This document shows, one piece after another, positions 34,258 through 48,131 of a stretch of DNA of 64,000 nt (its first letter is position 1; each line of letters opens with the position of its first letter). A program made the translations under genes and the position numbers. The stretch comes from Rhodocyclaceae bacterium (GTDB lineage: Bacteria > Pseudomonadota > Gammaproteobacteria > Burkholderiales > Rhodocyclaceae). Where the stretch lies: assembly GCA_023150275.1 (NCBI GenBank), contig JAKLLG010000012.1, positions 1 to 64,000 on the forward strand. Direction: 5' to 3'. A model generated the notes under the pieces. The model saw nothing but the letters and a program-made list of their open reading frames with translations. It did not search any database and was not told where the DNA came from.

Positions 34258-35010
34258 ATGTTTGCCCGCCTGCGTGAAGACATCCGATCCGTGTTCGACC
34301 GCGACCCCGCCGCCCGCTCGGCGTGGGAGGTGCTCACGTGTTATCCGGGCGTGCACGCCGCGCTGGCGCATCGCTTTGCGCATTGGCTGTGGGGGCAGCG
34401 GCTGCGCTGGCTGGCGCGCTTCATCTCGAATATTGCGCGCACACTGACCGGCATCGAGATCCATCCCGGCGCTACGATCGGGCGCCGCTTCTTCATCGAC
34501 CACGGCATGGGGGTGGTGATCGGCGAAACGGCGGTGATTGGTGACGACGTTACCCTCTACCACGGCGTCACCCTCGGCGGCACTTCGTGGAACAAGGGCA
34601 AGCGGCATCCGACGCTGGAGAACGGCGTCGTCGTCGGCGCGGGTGCCAAGGTGCTCGGGCCGATCACGATCGGTGCCGGCGCCAAGGTCGGTTCGAACGC
34701 GGTGGTGGTGAAGGATGTTCCCGCCGGCGCCACCGCCGTTGGCAATCCGGCACGCGTGATCGACAGCGAGCAGGCTCAGTTGCGCGAGGAGAAGGCCGGG
34801 CAGATGGGGTTTTCCGCCTATGCGATCGCCGCCAATCAGGACGATCCGCTGGCCAAGGCGATCCACGGCCTGCTCGATCATGCCGTGGAGACCGACCGCC
34901 GCATCGAGATGCTGCTCAAGAAGCTGGAGGCGTCCGGCGTCAGCATCGAGGATGCGCTGGCGACGGCCGACAAATTCGATCCGAAATACCTGAGTAAAAT
35001 AGTTGACTAA
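34258..35010 (+). CDS. cysE: serine O-acetyltransferase
   Basis: A 250-residue cytoplasmic enzyme making O-acetylserine, the carbon skeleton for cysteine. The N-terminal helical domain is followed by left-handed beta-helix hexapeptides ([58 protein letters not shown]). The catalytic His residues are in DHGMGVV and YHGVTLGG. The C-terminus is longer than that of short CysE forms. It stands directly before iscR: cysteine is the sulfur donor for IscS, so the pairing makes sense. The last codons (IVD, stop) lie within the first iscR operator. Confidence 0.93.
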   Translation: MFARLREDIRSVFDRDPAARSAWEVLTCYPGVHAALAHRFAHWLWGQRLRWLARFISNIARTLTGIEIHPGATIGRRFFIDHGMGVVIGETAVIGDDVTLYHGVTLGGTSWNKGKRHPTLENGVVVGAGAKVLGPITIGAGAKVGSNAVVVKDVPAGATAVGNPARVIDSEQAQLREEKAGQMGFSAYAIAANQDDPLAKAIHGLLDHAVETDRRIEMLLKKLEASGVSIEDALATADKFDPKYLSKIVD

Positions 35011-35023
35011 TACAGTCGGCTTT
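34999..35023. promoter_or_regulatory. IscR type-1-like operator 1 of iscR
   Basis: The 25 bases begin ATAGTTGACTAATAC and continue AGTCGGCTTT. The site agrees at about 24 of 25 positions with the recalled type 1 consensus. It includes the cysE stop codon. Confidence 0.75.
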
Positions 35024-35027
35024 TCGT

Positions 35028-35052
35028 ATAGTTGAGTAAATCAATCAGGTAT
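35028..35052. promoter_or_regulatory. IscR type-1-like operator 2 of iscR
   Basis: The 25 bases begin ATAGTTGAGTAAATC and end AATCAGGTAT, about 23 of 25 consensus matches. It lies four bases after operator 1 and 14 bp before the iscR start. Paired sites of this kind allow [2Fe-2S]-IscR to repress the isc operon. Confidence 0.75.
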
Positions 35053-35066
35053 TGCCTGGAGGCAGC

Positions 35067-35561
35067 ATGCGACTGACGACCAAGGGCAGGTTCGCCGTGA
35101 CGGCGATGATCGATCTGGCGCTTCGCAACGGCGAAGGGCCGGTGACGCTGGCCGCGATCAGCGAGCGGCAGAAAATCTCGCTTTCCTATCTTGAGCAGCT
35201 GTTTGGCAAGTTGCGCCGCTATCAGCTCGTCGAGAGCGTGCGTGGTCCGGGCGGTGGCTATTGTCTGGCGCGTTCGCTGGACAAGATCACGGTGGCCGAC
35301 ATCATCCGCGCCGTTGACGAGCCGCTTGATGCAACGCAGTGCGGCGGCAAGGAAAACTGCCACGACGAACACCGCTGCATGACGCACGATCTGTGGGCGA
35401 CGCTCAATCTCAAGATGTATGAGTACCTCTCATCGGTATCGCTGCACGATCTGGTCACGCAGAACGCGCACAAGACAGTGCATTTCGTGACACCGCCCGA
35501 CCCCAAGCGGGTGGGGCCGGCGCCGAAACCGCGTGCCCGCATCGTCGCGGTGGGAGCCTGA
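35067..35561 (+). CDS. iscR: Fe-S cluster assembly regulator IscR
   Basis: A 164-residue Rrf2-family winged-helix regulator that senses [2Fe-2S] supply. The wHTH covers residues 1-65 (MRLTTKGRFAVTAMIDLAL, SLSYLEQLFGKLRR). The cluster ligands Cys92, Cys98, Cys104 and His107 are all present at the E. coli positions. The start at 35067 follows GGAGG. It heads the isc operon and has two candidate operators of its own upstream. Confidence 0.96.
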   Translation: MRLTTKGRFAVTAMIDLALRNGEGPVTLAAISERQKISLSYLEQLFGKLRRYQLVESVRGPGGGYCLARSLDKITVADIIRAVDEPLDATQCGGKENCHDEHRCMTHDLWATLNLKMYEYLSSVSLHDLVTQNAHKTVHFVTPPDPKRVGPAPKPRARIVAVGA

Positions 35562-35570
35562 GTTTTCGCC

Positions 35571-36728
35571 ATGTTCGCGCCGGTCTACCTCGACCATAAC
35601 GCCACGACGCCGCTCGAACCGGCGGTGCTGGAGGCGATGCTGCCCTGGCTGCGCGAGCAGTTCGGCAATCCGTCGAGCCGGCATGAGTACGGCCGATCGG
35701 CGCGCCGTGCCGTCGACGAGGCGCGCCAGCAGGTCGCCGCGGCGGTCGGTGCGCACGCTACTGAAATCGTGTTTACGAGTGGCGGTTCGGAAACCAACAA
35801 TCTCTTCCTGAAAGGTGCTGCCGCCTGCCTGAAGCCAGGTGCCATCGGCATTTCGGCGATCGAGCATCCCTGCGTTGTGAAACCCGCGCAGCAGCTTGCG
35901 CGGCAGGGCTGGTCACTCGTGCAGGTGGCGGTCGATGGCGGAGGCCGCATCGATGCCGAGGCCTGGCGCGACTGCCTCGCTGCGAAGCCGAAGCTGCTCT
36001 CAGTGATGCGCGCCAACAACGAGACCGGTGTGCTGCAGGATGTTGCCGCGCTCGCCACCGCGGCGCGTGGCACGGGAGCCTGGTTCCATTGTGATGCGGT
36101 GCAGGCCTTCGGCAAGATGCCGTTGTCGTTTCGCGAATTGAATGCGGCCGGCGTGCATGCGCTGACCTTGTCCGCGCACAAGATCGGTGGTCCCAAGGGC
36201 GCCGCGGCGCTGGTGGTCGACAAGCGTGTCGAACTCGCACCGCTGATCGCCGGCGGCGGCCACGAACGCGGCCTGCGTTCAGGCACCGAGAACGTGCCGG
36301 CGATCGTCGGCTTCGGTGTTGCCGCCACGCTTGCCGCGGCGCGTGTTGCGGAAGCGCCGGCACGCGTTGCGCGTCTGCGCGAGAAACTCGAAGCCGGCCT
36401 CGTCGCGCTTGGCGCGCAACTTTTTGGCGCCGGTGCCGAACGTTTGCCGAACACGACGTATTTCGCGCTGCCCGCCATCGACGGCGAGACGCTGGTCGGC
36501 AAGCTCGATCGTGCGGGCTTTGCGGTGGCCAGCGGCGCCGCCTGTTCGAGTGCGAATCCGGAACCCTCGCATGTGCTCTCGGCGATGGGCGTTGCGCCGG
36601 ATATTGCGCGTGGTGCGGTGCGCGTGAGCCTCGGGCATGCGACGACGGAAGAAGAGATTGAAGATTTTTTGAACACTTTGCGCGCCACGGCAGTCTCATT
36701 GCACGAACTGACGGCCATGACGGCATAA
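35571..36728 (+). CDS. second cysteine desulfurase (IscS/NifS-like)
   Basis: A 385-residue PLP-dependent class V aminotransferase-fold protein. PLP-lysine lies in [11 protein letters not shown]; the catalytic Cys loop reads [16 protein letters not shown]. It differs from the iscS that follows in length and across the sequence, and lacks the C-terminal IscU-binding extension of true IscS. It lies between iscR and iscS, so it is IscR-regulated. NifS-like or thiolation-specific use of the sulfur is possible; its separate task is unknown. No strong ribosome-binding site precedes the ATG, which lies nine bases after the iscR stop. Confidence 0.88.
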   Translation: MFAPVYLDHNATTPLEPAVLEAMLPWLREQFGNPSSRHEYGRSARRAVDEARQQVAAAVGAHATEIVFTSGGSETNNLFLKGAAACLKPGAIGISAIEHPCVVKPAQQLARQGWSLVQVAVDGGGRIDAEAWRDCLAAKPKLLSVMRANNETGVLQDVAALATAARGTGAWFHCDAVQAFGKMPLSFRELNAAGVHALTLSAHKIGGPKGAAALVVDKRVELAPLIAGGGHERGLRSGTENVPAIVGFGVAATLAAARVAEAPARVARLREKLEAGLVALGAQLFGAGAERLPNTTYFALPAIDGETLVGKLDRAGFAVASGAACSSANPEPSHVLSAMGVAPDIARGAVRVSLGHATTEEEIEDFLNTLRATAVSLHELTAMTA

Positions 36729-36763
36729 ACCACGATCACAGCAACACGAAGCGGAGCGAGAAC

Positions 36764-37975
36764 ATGCTGAAACTGCCCATCTACCTCGACTACTCGGCCA
36801 CCACCCCGGTGGATCCGCGCGTCGCCGAAAAGATGATTCCCTATCTCGTCGAGAAGTTCGGGAACCCGGCTTCGCGCTCGCACAGCTTCGGCTGGGAAGC
36901 CGACGAAGCGGTCGAAAACGCACGCGCCGAAGTGGCGAAGCTGGTCAACGCCGACGCCAAGGAAATCGTCTGGACTTCGGGCGCCACCGAATCGAACAAC
37001 CTCGCCATCAAGGGCGCGGCCAATTTCTATTCTGGCAAGGGCAAGCACATCATCACCGTGAAGACCGAGCACAAGGCTGTGCTCGACACGTTCCGCGAAC
37101 TGGAGCGCCAAGGCTTCGAGGCGACCTATCTGGATGTGCAGGACAACGGCCTGATAGATCTGGAGGTGTTCAAGGCGGCGATCCGCCCGGACACCATTCT
37201 CGTCTCGGTGATGTTCGTGAACAACGAGATCGGCGTCGTGCAGCCGATCGCCGAGATCGGCGAGATCTGCCGTGCCAAGGGCATCATCTTCCACGTCGAT
37301 GCCGCGCAGGCGACCGGCAAGGTGGCGATTGATCTTGATCAGCTGAAGGTCGACCTGATGAGCTTTTCGGCGCACAAGACCTACGGTCCGAAGGGCATCG
37401 GTGCGCTGTATGTGCGCCGCAAGCCGCGTGTGCGCCTGGAAGCGCAGATGCATGGTGGCGGTCACGAGCGTGGCTTCCGTTCCGGCACGCTGCCGGTGCA
37501 TCAGATCGTCGGCATGGGCGAGGCTTTCCGTCTCGCCCGCGAGGAGATGGCCGCGGAAAACGCCCGTATCGGCAAGCTGCGCGACAAGCTGCTCAAGGGA
37601 CTGCAGGACATCGAGGCCACCTACGTGAACGGCGACCTCGAACACCGTGTGCCGCACAATCTGAACATGAGCTTTGCCTACGTCGAAGGCGAGTCGATGA
37701 TCATGGCGATCAAGGATCTTGCGGTATCCTCCGGTTCCGCGTGCACCTCGGCTTCGCTGGAGCCTTCGTACGTGCTGCGCGCACTCGGTCGGGAAGACGA
37801 ACTGGCGCACAGTTCGATCCGTTTCAGCATCGGTCGCTTTACCACCGAGGAAGAGATCGACTACGCGATCAAGCTGCTGCACCAGAAAATCGGCAAGCTG
37901 CGCGAACTGTCGCCGCTGTGGGAAATGGTGCAGGACGGCGTCGACCTTTCCACGGTGCAGTGGGCTGCACACTGA
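36764..37975 (+). CDS. iscS: cysteine desulfurase IscS
   Basis: A 403-residue housekeeping cysteine desulfurase that passes persulfide sulfur to IscU and tRNA-thiolation partners. It begins [23 protein letters not shown]-lysine lies in [12 protein letters not shown], the mobile Cys loop is [19 protein letters not shown], and the C-terminal [24 protein letters not shown] is the IscU-contacting tail of true IscS. It lies within the isc operon. Confidence 0.97.
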   Translation: MLKLPIYLDYSATTPVDPRVAEKMIPYLVEKFGNPASRSHSFGWEADEAVENARAEVAKLVNADAKEIVWTSGATESNNLAIKGAANFYSGKGKHIITVKTEHKAVLDTFRELERQGFEATYLDVQDNGLIDLEVFKAAIRPDTILVSVMFVNNEIGVVQPIAEIGEICRAKGIIFHVDAAQATGKVAIDLDQLKVDLMSFSAHKTYGPKGIGALYVRRKPRVRLEAQMHGGGHERGFRSGTLPVHQIVGMGEAFRLAREEMAAENARIGKLRDKLLKGLQDIEATYVNGDLEHRVPHNLNMSFAYVEGESMIMAIKDLAVSSGSACTSASLEPSYVLRALGREDELAHSSIRFSIGRFTTEEEIDYAIKLLHQKIGKLRELSPLWEMVQDGVDLSTVQWAAH

Positions 37976-38001
37976 TTTTGAAGGATTGAAGGAGAAACAT
38001 C

Positions 38002-38385
38002 ATGGCCTATAGCGTCAAGGTTCTGGACCACTACGAAAACCCCCGCAACGTCGGCACCTTCGGCAAGGAAGAAGAGGGTGTCGGTACCGGCATGGTCGGT
38101 GCGCCGGCCTGCGGCGACGTGATGAAACTGCAGATCAAGGTGAACAAGGAGGGCGTCATCGAGGACGCCAAGTTCAAGACCTATGGCTGCGGTTCGGCGA
38201 TTGCCTCCAGCTCGCTCGTCACCGAGTGGGTCAAGGGCAAGACCGTCGATCAGGCGCTCGACATCAAGAACACGCAGATCGCCGAAGAGCTGGCGCTGCC
38301 GCCGGTGAAGATCCACTGCTCGATCCTCGCCGAGGATGCGATCAAGGCCGCGGTGGCCGACTACAAGAAAAAGCGCGGCGAATAA
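38002..38385 (+). CDS. iscU: Fe-S cluster scaffold IscU
   Basis: A 127-residue scaffold on which clusters are built. The three cluster cysteines are visible in [23 protein letters not shown] and [10 protein letters not shown]. The HscA recognition site LPPVKIHC is intact. GGAGAA precedes the start. Confidence 0.98.
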   Translation: MAYSVKVLDHYENPRNVGTFGKEEEGVGTGMVGAPACGDVMKLQIKVNKEGVIEDAKFKTYGCGSAIASSSLVTEWVKGKTVDQALDIKNTQIAEELALPPVKIHCSILAEDAIKAAVADYKKKRGE

Positions 38386-38405
38386 ACTTTCCAACGGAGA
38401 ACATC

Positions 38406-38729
38406 ATGGCAGTGACCCTGTCGGAAAAGGCCGCCAAGCATGTGGCCAACTACATCGCCAAGCGCGGCAAGGGCGTCGGCCTGCGCCTTGGCGTGCGTAC
38501 CAGCGGCTGCTCGGGCATGGCCTACAAGATCGAGTTTGCCGACGAGATCGGGGACGACGATGTGACCTTCGAGTCGCATGGTGTGACCATCCTGGTCGAT
38601 CCGAAGAGCCTGCCGTATCTGGAAGGCACCGAACTCGACTATGCGCGCGAAGGCTTGAACGAGGGTTTCAAGTTCAATAACCCCAACGTCAAGGATCAGT
38701 GCGGCTGCGGCGAATCCTTCAATGTTTGA
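38406..38729 (+). CDS. iscA: A-type Fe-S carrier IscA
   Basis: A 107-residue A-type carrier passing clusters to target proteins. Cys35 (TSGCSGMAY), Cys99 and Cys101 (QCGCGESF) are the ligands, exactly as in IscA. GGAGAA precedes the ATG at 38406. A 127-bp gap without visible features separates it from hscB. Confidence 0.96.
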   Translation: MAVTLSEKAAKHVANYIAKRGKGVGLRLGVRTSGCSGMAYKIEFADEIGDDDVTFESHGVTILVDPKSLPYLEGTELDYAREGLNEGFKFNNPNVKDQCGCGESFNV

Positions 38730-38856
38730 TGCGCGGCGGCGCGTCGCTGCTCGCGCTTGCCGTGCCGGTCGCACTGTCTGCGCGCTCTCGCCTCGTGACG
38801 CCTTCGCCTTGAGTTTCGGTGGGTGCTGAGCCGCCGAAGGCTGTAAAATTCGCCCC

Positions 38857-39384
38857 ATGGACTTCAACGCCGACCACTTCACCCTGATGGGCCTGCCACG
38901 GGCTTTCCGCTTTGACATGGCAGCGCTCGACAGGCGATACCGTGAATTGCAGGCGGAGGTGCATCCGGATCGTTTTGCGCACGCGGGCGATGCCGAAAAG
39001 CGTTTGTCGCTGCAGTGGGCGACGAAGGTGAACGAGGCCTACCAGACACTGAAGAAGCCGCTGCCGCGTGCAAAGTACTTGCTGCATCTCGCCGGTCACG
39101 ATGTCGGCGCCGAGAACAACACGGCGATGCCGGCGGATTTTCTGATGGAGCAGATGGAGTGGCGCGAGGGCGTTGCCGAGGCGCGCGCTGCCGGCAACCA
39201 TCACGAACTTGAACATCTGCACCACCGGCTCGGCGAGCAGATGCGCTGCGCCTATGACGAGCTCGCTGATCTCTTCGACAACGCGCCCGATCACGAGACC
39301 GCCGCCGACCGCGTGCGCCGTTTGATGTTCCTCGAAAAACTCCTGCACGAGATCGACGACGCGATCGCCGCGCTGGAAGAATAA
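38857..39384 (+). CDS. hscB: Fe-S assembly co-chaperone HscB
   Basis: A 175-residue J-type co-chaperone. The J domain (residues about 1-75) carries the HPD motif in EVHPDRFAH. The C-terminal three-helix bundle binds IscU and ends with typical acidic helices (LEKLLHEIDDAIAALEE). It delivers IscU to HscA, encoded 36 bp downstream. Confidence 0.96.
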   Translation: MDFNADHFTLMGLPRAFRFDMAALDRRYRELQAEVHPDRFAHAGDAEKRLSLQWATKVNEAYQTLKKPLPRAKYLLHLAGHDVGAENNTAMPADFLMEQMEWREGVAEARAAGNHHELEHLHHRLGEQMRCAYDELADLFDNAPDHETAADRVRRLMFLEKLLHEIDDAIAALEE

Positions 39385-39420
39385 GAACTACCACCCGCCC
39401 CCTAATTACCTCCCCCTCAA

Positions 39421-41306
<1,886 letters not shown>

Positions 41307-41310
<4 letters not shown>

Positions 41311-41648
41311 CGCAGATGATCGTCCTGCCGCACGTCGAACTTTGCCCGGACGGCGCGGTCATTGAAGCAGAGCCGGGCAAGACGATCTGCCAGACCCTGC
41401 TCGAAAACGGCATCGCCATCGAGCACGCCTGCGAGATGTCCTGTGCCTGCACCACCTGCCACGTGATCGTGCGCGAAGGCTTCAACTCGCTGGAGCCGGC
41501 CGAGGACATGGAGGAAGACATGCTCGACAAGGCCTGGGGGCTGGAGCCGAACTCGCGGCTGGCGTGTCAGGCCGAAGTCGCCGATACGGCGCTGGTGGTC
41601 GAGATTCCGCGCTACAGCATCAATATGGCCAGGGAAGGGAAACATTGA
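41307..41648 (+). CDS. fdx: [2Fe-2S] ferredoxin of the isc system
   Basis: A 113-residue adrenodoxin-type ferredoxin supplying electrons during cluster assembly. The ligand pattern [10 protein letters not shown] (C-x5-C-x2-C) and a later Cys in RLACQAEVA are present. It is coupled to hscA by a 4-nt overlap. Confidence 0.96.
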
Positions 41649-41684
41649 CCTTCCCCCAGCCCCCGTCCCGGAGACAGTACTGAG

Positions 41685-41879
41685 ATGAAGTGGACCGACA
41701 TCAACGACCTCGCCATCGAGCTTTCCGACGCCCATCCCGACGTCGACCCGACGCGCATCAACTTCGTCGACCTGATGAACTGGGTTATCGCGCTGCCTGA
41801 TTTCGACGATGATCCCAAACACTGCGGCGAGAAGATCCTCGAAGCGATCCAGCAGGCCTGGATCGACGAAGTGGCGTAG
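41685..41879 (+). CDS. iscX: Fe-S assembly protein IscX
   Basis: A 64-residue acidic adaptor that binds IscS and ferrous iron and tunes the assembly rate. MKWTDINDLAIELSDAHPDVDP and the acidic DFDDDPKHCGEKIL are diagnostic. It is the usual last gene of the isc operon. Confidence 0.96.
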   Translation: MKWTDINDLAIELSDAHPDVDPTRINFVDLMNWVIALPDFDDDPKHCGEKILEAIQQAWIDEVA

Positions 41880-41882
41880 ATC

Positions 41883-42278
41883 ATGATCCCCGAGGAATTC
41901 AGCCGCGGCGGCGGCCAGCGCAACGTGCTCGGCGGTCCGCTCGGCATCTGCAGCGAACGGCCGCTGACCGGTTTCTTTCGCGACGGCTGCTGCAACACCG
42001 CCGACGACGATGCCGGCCGGCACACTGTCTGCGCGGTGATGACCGCCGATTTCCTCGAATTCTCGAAAGCCGCCGGCAACGACCTGACGACACCGCATCC
42101 GGAATTCGGTTTCCCCGGCCTGCAGCCGGGCGACCGCTGGTGTCTCTGTGCTGCCCGCTGGCGGCAGGCCTGGGAAGCAGGCAAGGCGCCGCGCGTGGTG
42201 CTCAATGCCACCAACGAAGCGACCCTCGACATTGTTCCGCTCGCTGCGCTGAAGGCGCATGCGATCGATCTCAATTGA
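41883..42278 (+). CDS. DUF2237 family protein
   Basis: A 131-residue protein with the DUF2237 signature NVLGGPLGICSERPLTGFFRDG and conserved Cys (CCNTADDDAGRHTVCAVMT), closing with the family's LNATNEATLDIVPL. The function is unknown. It follows the iscX stop by three bases, so it is probably co-transcribed with isc; the Cys pattern makes a metal role conceivable but unproven. Confidence 0.85.
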   Translation: MIPEEFSRGGGQRNVLGGPLGICSERPLTGFFRDGCCNTADDDAGRHTVCAVMTADFLEFSKAAGNDLTTPHPEFGFPGLQPGDRWCLCAARWRQAWEAGKAPRVVLNATNEATLDIVPLAALKAHAIDLN

Positions 42279-42298
42279 CTTTTTAGCGTGCGGTGCGC

Positions 42299-43312
42299 TT
42301 ACAGCAGCGGATTTTTCTCCGCCGAGAAGATGATGCGCGCGCCGTCCTCCGAGCCTTCTTCCGGAAAGAACGCCGGCATCGTGTAGAAGTACCCCTTGGG
42401 CAGTGGAATGCGGCGGCGCTCTCGGCCGTCGGGATTCATGGTGTAGAGCCCGCTCTTGCCGAGTTCCTTTTCGTCGACGTGCCAGAAGATGAGCTTCTTG
42501 CCGTCGCTTGACCATTCCGGTACGCCATCGACGGCCTTCTCGTCGGACAAGTCGACAGTTTCGCCGCTGGCCAGATCGATCCGGACGATATGCCAGTTGT
42601 CTTTCCCCATATGGCGCATTGCAATCACCTGGCTGCCGTCAGGCGAAATCTTGGGGTCGTAATCGCCGAGCGGCGTGCTGCCATGCCGCGATCCCGACAG
42701 TTTCGGGGCGGTGATGCGGCGTGCCTTGCCGCCGGTATCTCGGGTCAGCCAGATGGACGACAGGTTTTCCCGCGGGTCGAATACGTTGATTGCCATCCGG
42801 CCCTTGACCGGGTGCGGGTCCGCCGCCCATAGATCGTCGTCAAGCGCAATTCCAGAAACCTTGCGCGTGGCGAGATCAATGCGATTGATCTGGCCGCGTC
42901 GCGCCGAGTTGTCGTTGGAAACATAGAATATGGCCTTGCCGTCATCGCTCCAGTAACCGTTGGCAGCCACCATGTCCTGGCGCGGTGGCACCAGGGTCTG
43001 CAGCTCGCTGCCGTCGATGCGGGCGAGCATGATTTCCGTCTCCATGTAGCCGCCGTCCTCCCTGGCGATGCCTCGCCAGTTTCGCTTGTTATAGCGGGTG
43101 AAGGTGATCCATTGCTTGTCGGGCGAGACGCGCGCGTGATTGAGTTCGCGCTCGGGGTCGGCAACGATACGCCGGATATTACGGCCGTCGAGCGTGCCGA
43201 TGAAAATGCCGAAACGATCCGCATCGGCTGCGGCACAGGAAACGACGCCGGCGATCGTGGCGAGGATTGTGGCAATGCGGAGCAGGGCTTGCGGCGTCAT
43301 CGAGGACGACAT
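42299..43312 (-). CDS. exported TolB-like beta-propeller (PD40) protein
   Basis: A 337-residue protein with an N-terminal export signal ending in a possible lipobox (AGVVSC, Cys about residue 26), followed by repeated PD40/WD40-like blades (DKQWITFTRYN, DDGKAIFYVSND, SPDGSQVIAMRH, SSDGKKLIFWHVD). TolB itself is larger and is in tol-pal clusters, so this is a TolB-domain relative of unknown function. An internal ATG at 43297 would also leave the signal intact. It is convergent with the DUF2237 gene. Confidence 0.75.
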   Translation of the reverse strand: MSSSMTPQALLRIATILATIAGVVSCAAADADRFGIFIGTLDGRNIRRIVADPERELNHARVSPDKQWITFTRYNKRNWRGIAREDGGYMETEIMLARIDGSELQTLVPPRQDMVAANGYWSDDGKAIFYVSNDNSARRGQINRIDLATRKVSGIALDDDLWAADPHPVKGRMAINVFDPRENLSSIWLTRDTGGKARRITAPKLSGSRHGSTPLGDYDPKISPDGSQVIAMRHMGKDNWHIVRIDLASGETVDLSDEKAVDGVPEWSSDGKKLIFWHVDEKELGKSGLYTMNPDGRERRRIPLPKGYFYTMPAFFPEEGSEDGARIIFSAEKNPLL

Positions 43313-43361
43313 TATCGGGGCTCGATGGGGGCGTCCGGTCCAGAATCGCCGCGCGGGCGGC

Positions 43362-44210
43362 TCAGGAATAGAGGTTCAGCAGGCCGTCCAGGCCGCAGAA
43401 GTTAAGCGCCACCGTCGCTTTGGCACGGGTCGCCGGCTTCGCGCGGAAGGCGACCGAGACGCCGGCTTCGGCCATCATCAAGAGGTCGTTGGCGCCGTCG
43501 CCGACGGCAATGACCTGTTCCTTCTGCAACCCCAGCTCATCGCGCAGGCGCACCAGATGGTGCGCCTTGGCCTGTGCGTCGACGATGTCGCCGACGACGC
43601 GGCCGGTCAGTTTGCCGCCGCAGATTTCCAGCTCGTTCGAGGTGGCGAAATCGAAACCCAGCTCGATGCGCAACCGCTCGGTGAAGTAGGTAAAGCCGCC
43701 GGAGAGGATGGCAGTGCGCAGACCGGCGGCCTGTGCGGCTTCCAGAAGTTCGCGCGCGCCGGGCGAGAGCAGCAGGCGTTCGCCATAGACGCGGGCAAGC
43801 ACGCGGGCATCGAGCCCGGCGAGCAACGCGAGGCGGCGGCGCAGGCTTTCGCGGTAGTCGATCTCGCCGCGCATGGCGGCTTCGGTGACGGCCGATACTT
43901 CCGCCTTTTTGCCGGCGAAGTCGGCGAGTTCGTCGATGCATTCGATGGTGATCAGCGTCGAATCCATGTCGAAGGCGATCAGGCCGAAATCCGAGAGTTT
44001 TCTGCCGCTGTCGACGAAGGCCCAGTCGAGGCGCTCATTGGCGAGCAGCGGGGCAAGCTCGGCCGCGAAATCTGCGGGGCGGGTGACGTCCATCAGGCGC
44101 GTGACCTGCGGCGGCAGCGGCTGCACGCTGCGCGCGCCGGTCGCGGCGACGCAGCGGTCGAGCAGGAAGGTCGGCAGCGCGCCCCCCTGGATGACGAGGT
44201 CCTGCGCCAT
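43362..44210 (-). CDS. serB: phosphoserine phosphatase
   Basis: A 282-residue HAD-family enzyme for the last step of serine synthesis. The catalytic DxDST loop is IAFDMDSTLITIECIDELAD. Motif II is AILSGGFTYFTERL and motif III is VIAVGDGANDLLMM. The N-terminal 75 residues form the ACT-like regulatory part. The end KATVALNFCGLDGLL is typical. It follows aroG by three bases on the same strand. Confidence 0.96.
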   Translation of the reverse strand: MAQDLVIQGGALPTFLLDRCVAATGARSVQPLPPQVTRLMDVTRPADFAAELAPLLANERLDWAFVDSGRKLSDFGLIAFDMDSTLITIECIDELADFAGKKAEVSAVTEAAMRGEIDYRESLRRRLALLAGLDARVLARVYGERLLLSPGARELLEAAQAAGLRTAILSGGFTYFTERLRIELGFDFATSNELEICGGKLTGRVVGDIVDAQAKAHHLVRLRDELGLQKEQVIAVGDGANDLLMMAEAGVSVAFRAKPATRAKATVALNFCGLDGLLNLYS

Positions 44211-44213
44211 CGG

Positions 44214-45287
44214 TTAGCGCAGACGCTCGGGCAGCACGTCGCGCAAGAGCGTCGCCGCGTCGCGCAACATCTTGTCGGTGGTGTCCCAGTCGACGCAGGC
44301 ATCGGTGACCGAGCAGCCGTACTTCAGTTGCGAAAGATCGCCGGGAATCGACTGGTTGCCGGCGATGAGGTTCGATTCGATCATCGTGCCGACCACCGAC
44401 TTGTTGCCGAGACGGATCTGGTTGACCACGTCGGCCATGACCAGCGGCTGCAGCTCCGGCTTCTTGTAGCTGTTGGCGTGCGAGCAGTCGACGACGATGT
44501 TGGCCGGCAGCTTGCCCTTGACCATCGCCTGTTCGGCCATCGAGACCGAGACCGTGTCGTAGTTCGGGCGGCCGTCGCCGCCGCGCAGCACGACGTGGCC
44601 GTAGCGGTTGCCCCTGGTGCGGACGATGGCGGTACGCCCCTGGTTATTGATGCCGAGGAAGGAGTGCGGCCGCGAGGCGGAGAGGATCGCGTTGACCGCG
44701 ACGCCGATGTCGCCGTTGGTGCCGTTCTTGAAACCGACCGGCGTGGAGAGGCCCGAGGACATCTCGCGGTGCGTCTGCGATTCGGTGGTGCGCGCACCGA
44801 TCGCGCTCCACGCGATCAGGTCGCCGAGATACTGCGGCGAGATCGGGTCGAGCGCCTCGGTGCCGGCCGGCAGGCCGAGTTCGTTGACGTCGATCAGGAA
44901 CTGGCGTGCCAGTTCCATGCCTTCGTCGACGCGGAACGAGTCGTCCATGTGCGGATCGTTGATGTAGCCCTTCCAGCCGGTGGTGGTGCGCGGCTTCTCG
45001 AAATAGACGCGCATGACGATGAGCAGCGCGTCGGAAACCTCGTCGGCGAGTGCCTTCAGGCGCTTCGCGTAATCCATGCCGGCGACGGGGTCATGGATCG
45101 AGCACGGACCGACGACGACGAACAGCCGGTGATCCTTGCGGTCGAGGATGTTGCGCAGCGCTTCGCGGCCCTGCATCACGGTGCGCGCCGCGTTCATGGA
45201 AAGCGGCAGCCGCGCATGCACGTCCTCGGGCGAGGGCATGGGGTCGAAGGCGGCGACGTTGATGTTGTCGATGTCGAGCGTGGTCAT
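44214..45287 (-). CDS. aroG: 3-deoxy-7-phosphoheptulonate synthase, class I
   Basis: A 357-residue metal-dependent enzyme at the entry of the shikimate pathway. Segments LFVVVGPCSIHDP, RVYFEKPRTTTGWKG, IGARTTESQTHREMSSGLSTP and VGTMIESNL are conserved in the AroF/G/H class. AroG (phenylalanine-sensitive) is the closest-looking variant, but the feedback specificity is not proven by inspection. It is paired with serB. Confidence 0.93.
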   Translation of the reverse strand: MTTLDIDNINVAAFDPMPSPEDVHARLPLSMNAARTVMQGREALRNILDRKDHRLFVVVGPCSIHDPVAGMDYAKRLKALADEVSDALLIVMRVYFEKPRTTTGWKGYINDPHMDDSFRVDEGMELARQFLIDVNELGLPAGTEALDPISPQYLGDLIAWSAIGARTTESQTHREMSSGLSTPVGFKNGTNGDIGVAVNAILSASRPHSFLGINNQGRTAIVRTRGNRYGHVVLRGGDGRPNYDTVSVSMAEQAMVKGKLPANIVVDCSHANSYKKPELQPLVMADVVNQIRLGNKSVVGTMIESNLIAGNQSIPGDLSQLKYGCSVTDACVDWDTTDKMLRDAATLLRDVLPERLR

Positions 45288-45359
45288 GGTGTCGGTTTTC
45301 GGGCGGCCCGGTCAGGGCGCCGCGTTGCTGGAAAAACAGGGAAGTTTACCGCGTCGCGT

Positions 45360-48026
<2,667 letters not shown>

Positions 48027-48131
48027 TGGCCGGCGGGCGCCTTGTTATCATGGCGCCAGCCGGGCGAACGCTGCGCAAGATGGCAGCGACGCATTTTTCC
48101 CCTGATTCTGCCATATTCCCGACGATTGCTC

